Below are positions 62,371 through 64,000 of a DNA stretch of 64,000 bases, piece by piece. Numbering within the stretch: position 1 is the first letter of the stretch; every line of letters begins with the position of its first letter. Source of the stretch: Marinobacter persicus (GTDB taxonomy: Bacteria; Pseudomonadota; Gammaproteobacteria; Pseudomonadales; Oleiphilaceae); assembly GCF_002934325.1 (NCBI RefSeq), contig NZ_PTIV01000008.1:1-64000 (forward strand). Direction: 5' to 3'. The notes under the pieces are model-generated. The model made no database searches. It had not been told where the DNA came from and was given only the letters and a program-made list of their open reading frames with translations. The position numbers and the translations under genes are program-made.

Positions 62371-64000
62371 TCAGCCTTCGAGAATGCCGGCTTTTTTCAG
62401 CCGATACGCCAGGGCAGGGCGGGTCAGTCCTAGCAACCGGGCCGCTTTTGAAACGTTCTGGCTGGCTTCGTTCATGGCCTTGCGCATTAAGGTTGCTTCT
62501 ACCTGCTCCAGACTGATCTGCTGGGCAAACACCTGTTCGGACCAGTCAGACTCGCCAGCCCCGTTTTGGTCGGAAATCACGTTGCCATCGGCGTCCACCC
62601 GCACAATGCCGTCTTTGGTGGTTTCCGGCGGGGAGACAAAAAGAGCCTCCTGGCTGATGGTCTCGTTGTTGTCGGTGAGGATCACGCCCCGCTCAATGAC
62701 GTTTTCCAGCTCCCGGATATTGCCCGGCCACTGGTAAGCCATGCAGAGCTCCAGGGCTTTGTCCGACAGGCCCAGGGTGCGTTTATCGTACTGGGCATGA
62801 AATTTTTCCAGGAAGTGTTCGGCCAGCAATGGCAGGTCTTCCCGCCGTTCCCGCAGGGCCGGAATTTTTACCGGAAATACGTTTAACCGATAGAACAGGT
62901 CGGCCCGGAAACGCCCTTCTTCCACGGCCTGTTCCAGGCTTTCGTTGGTGGCGGCGATCACCCGCACATTCACTTTGCGGGTTTTGTTGTCACCCACCCG
63001 CTCCAGTTCGCCTTCCTGCAGCACCCGCAACAGGGTTGCCTGGGCCCGGGGTGTCAGCTCCACTACTTCATCCAGAAAAATGGTGCCGCCGTTGGCACGT
63101 TCAAACCGGCCTTCCCGGGACTGGTTGGCGCCGGTGTAAGCGCCTTTCTCCACGCCGAACAGCTCTGCTTCAATCAAATCCGGGGGGATGGCCGCACAGT
63201 TCACTGCCACAAAAGGATCTTCTGCGCGTTCGCTGCGCTGGTGTACGCTACGGGCGATTACTTCCTTGCCAACGCCGGTCTCGCCCAGCAATAGTACCGA
63301 CACTTTGCCCCGGGCTGCCTTGTCGATCATCCGGCACACTTTGTTATAAGAGGCCGACTGGCCAATGCCGTAGTACTGGCCCTGCTGTTGGTGCAGGCTG
63401 CTGCGCAGGGAGGTCAGTTGTTCCTGCAGGTTGTAAAGCTCTTCAATCAGCGGGTCGGCCTTGAAATAGCGGGAGAATTCTTCGGCGTCGTCCCACTCCT
63501 CGGCCGGCCGGCCTTCAATGATGCACTTTTCATCGCCGCAGCCACGACAGCTGATTTCCCGGAAGATGATTTCCCGGCCCATAAAAGATGAGCTATAGGC
63601 ACAGGCGTAGCCCAGCAAAACCCAACAGGCGGGCTCGTCCATCTGGCCCAGTTCGGTTTTGCAGATTTCCACTTCCCAGGAATTGACCCATTCGAAGGTG
63701 CCGTGCAAAGCGCCGGTTTCACGGTCCAGGTCCAGTTCAAGGGGAACGACTTTTACCATGCCCTTCAGAGCATGCAGTTGCGGGCCGGCCAGAAAGGTGT
63801 CGATGTCGTTGGAGCCCGGCCGGAGTTTCCGAGCCAGTTCCGCGTCCTTCACGCCGGAGGTATAGCCTAGGCGCAGGAAAAATCCCTTGGCCCGCTCAAT
63901 GCCCATGCTGTTGACGATTTCGCGGCGAAACGCGGCCAGCGACGACAGGCTCATCAACAGCACCCGCTGCTCGCCAAACCAGATTTTCCCTTCCTTGCTG
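62371..64000 (-). CDS. XylR/DmpR-type sigma-54 transcriptional activator (5' end outside window)
   Basis: At least 543 codons, continuing past the right edge (reads KIWFGEQRVLLMSLSSLAAF). The XylR N-terminal and V4R domains include ACWVLLGYACAYSSSFMGRE and SCRGCGDEKCIIEG with clustered Cys. The AAA+ core has Walker A GETGVGKE, the sigma-54-contact loop as GAYTGA (Tyr where Phe is usual), Walker B TIFLDEVVE, and the C-terminal Fis-type helix-turn-helix (VSKAARLLGLTRPALAYRLK). V4R regulators of this type bind aromatic or related small molecules. Its own target palindrome lies just downstream. Confidence 0.93.
   Translation of the reverse strand, partial: SKEGKIWFGEQRVLLMSLSSLAAFRREIVNSMGIERAKGFFLRLGYTSGVKDAELARKLRPGSNDIDTFLAGPQLHALKGMVKVVPLELDLDRETGALHGTFEWVNSWEVEICKTELGQMDEPACWVLLGYACAYSSSFMGREIIFREISCRGCGDEKCIIEGRPAEEWDDAEEFSRYFKADPLIEELYNLQEQLTSLRSSLHQQQGQYYGIGQSASYNKVCRMIDKAARGKVSVLLLGETGVGKEVIARSVHQRSERAEDPFVAVNCAAIPPDLIEAELFGVEKGAYTGANQSREGRFERANGGTIFLDEVVELTPRAQATLLRVLQEGELERVGDNKTRKVNVRVIAATNESLEQAVEEGRFRADLFYRLNVFPVKIPALRERREDLPLLAEHFLEKFHAQYDKRTLGLSDKALELCMAYQWPGNIRELENVIERGVILTDNNETISQEALFVSPPETTKDGIVRVDADGNVISDQNGAGESDWSEQVFAQQISLEQVEATLMRKAMNEASQNVSKAARLLGLTRPALAYRLKKAGILEG

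Overview
The window reads as chromosome of a marine gammaproteobacterium, most likely Marinobacter or a close relative. That is a judgement from gene content: a DUF3360 permease, BCCT and YehZYXW-type osmolyte uptake, CsbD/GlsB/PRC-barrel stress proteins, polar-flagellum-style chemoreceptors with a sigma-28 promoter, and a XylR/DmpR-type sigma-54 regulator. No rRNA, CRISPR array or intact insertion sequence was seen.

Region 1 (1-14,300) is the right end of an integrative island inserted at the 3' end of an initiator tRNA-fMet gene (14,300-14,376, minus). Next to the tRNA are a divergent Cro/CI-like repressor, a small excisionase-like protein, a DUF3596-type tyrosine integrase and an HD-domain protein. 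The cargo is a double-AAA+ ATPase facing a three-gene operon (repeat/alpha-helical protein, MoxR ATPase, metallopeptidase-like plus vWA protein), then a NERD-domain helicase, a PPP-type phosphoesterase and an ADP-ribosylglycohydrolase that share a palindromic control region, and a YqiA-like esterase. It resembles an NTP-dependent conflict (defence) locus and is the best candidate here for an undescribed system.

Region 2 (14,300-25,280) holds an outer-membrane lipoprotein, a response regulator-FecR protein-histidine kinase operon, topoisomerase III (topB), a 186-bp structured inverted-repeat element, bolA plus a YciO-like gene, a hypothetical protein, and a chemoreceptor whose sensor domain carries a c-type heme motif and which has a sigma-28 promoter.

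Region 3 (25,300-36,700) holds a three-gene MukBEF/Mks-like condensin operon without the Wadjet nuclease, a membrane diguanylate cyclase, a DUF3360 permease, a carboxylesterase, a second DUF3365 heme protein, and a run of envelope/stress genes including a 54-residue lipoprotein.

Region 4 (36,700-46,300) holds a secreted matrixin-like protease, an outer-membrane barrel protein, a cation/proton antiporter, CsbD, a short-chain dehydrogenase, and osmolyte uptake: a four-gene YehZYXW-type ABC transporter convergent with a BCCT transporter across a 17-bp perfect hairpin.

Region 5 (46,300-56,240) joins a PAS-GGDEF-EAL protein to KaiC and KaiB homologues, followed by a periplasmic OB-fold protein, a eukaryote-like calcium-activated apyrase, a PhoD-like phosphatase, a Na/Ca exchanger and a 24-residue membrane peptide.

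Region 6 (56,240-64,000) is partly decayed: an antiporter N-terminal fragment, a histone-deacetylase-family amidohydrolase, an FUSC-family gene broken at a seven-G tract, an SLC13 permease, an ABM-domain membrane protein, and a PAS chemoreceptor reduced by an internal deletion. Upstream of that chemoreceptor lie a DmpR/XylR-type binding palindrome and a -24/-12 promoter candidate, next to the sigma-54 activator that runs off the right edge.
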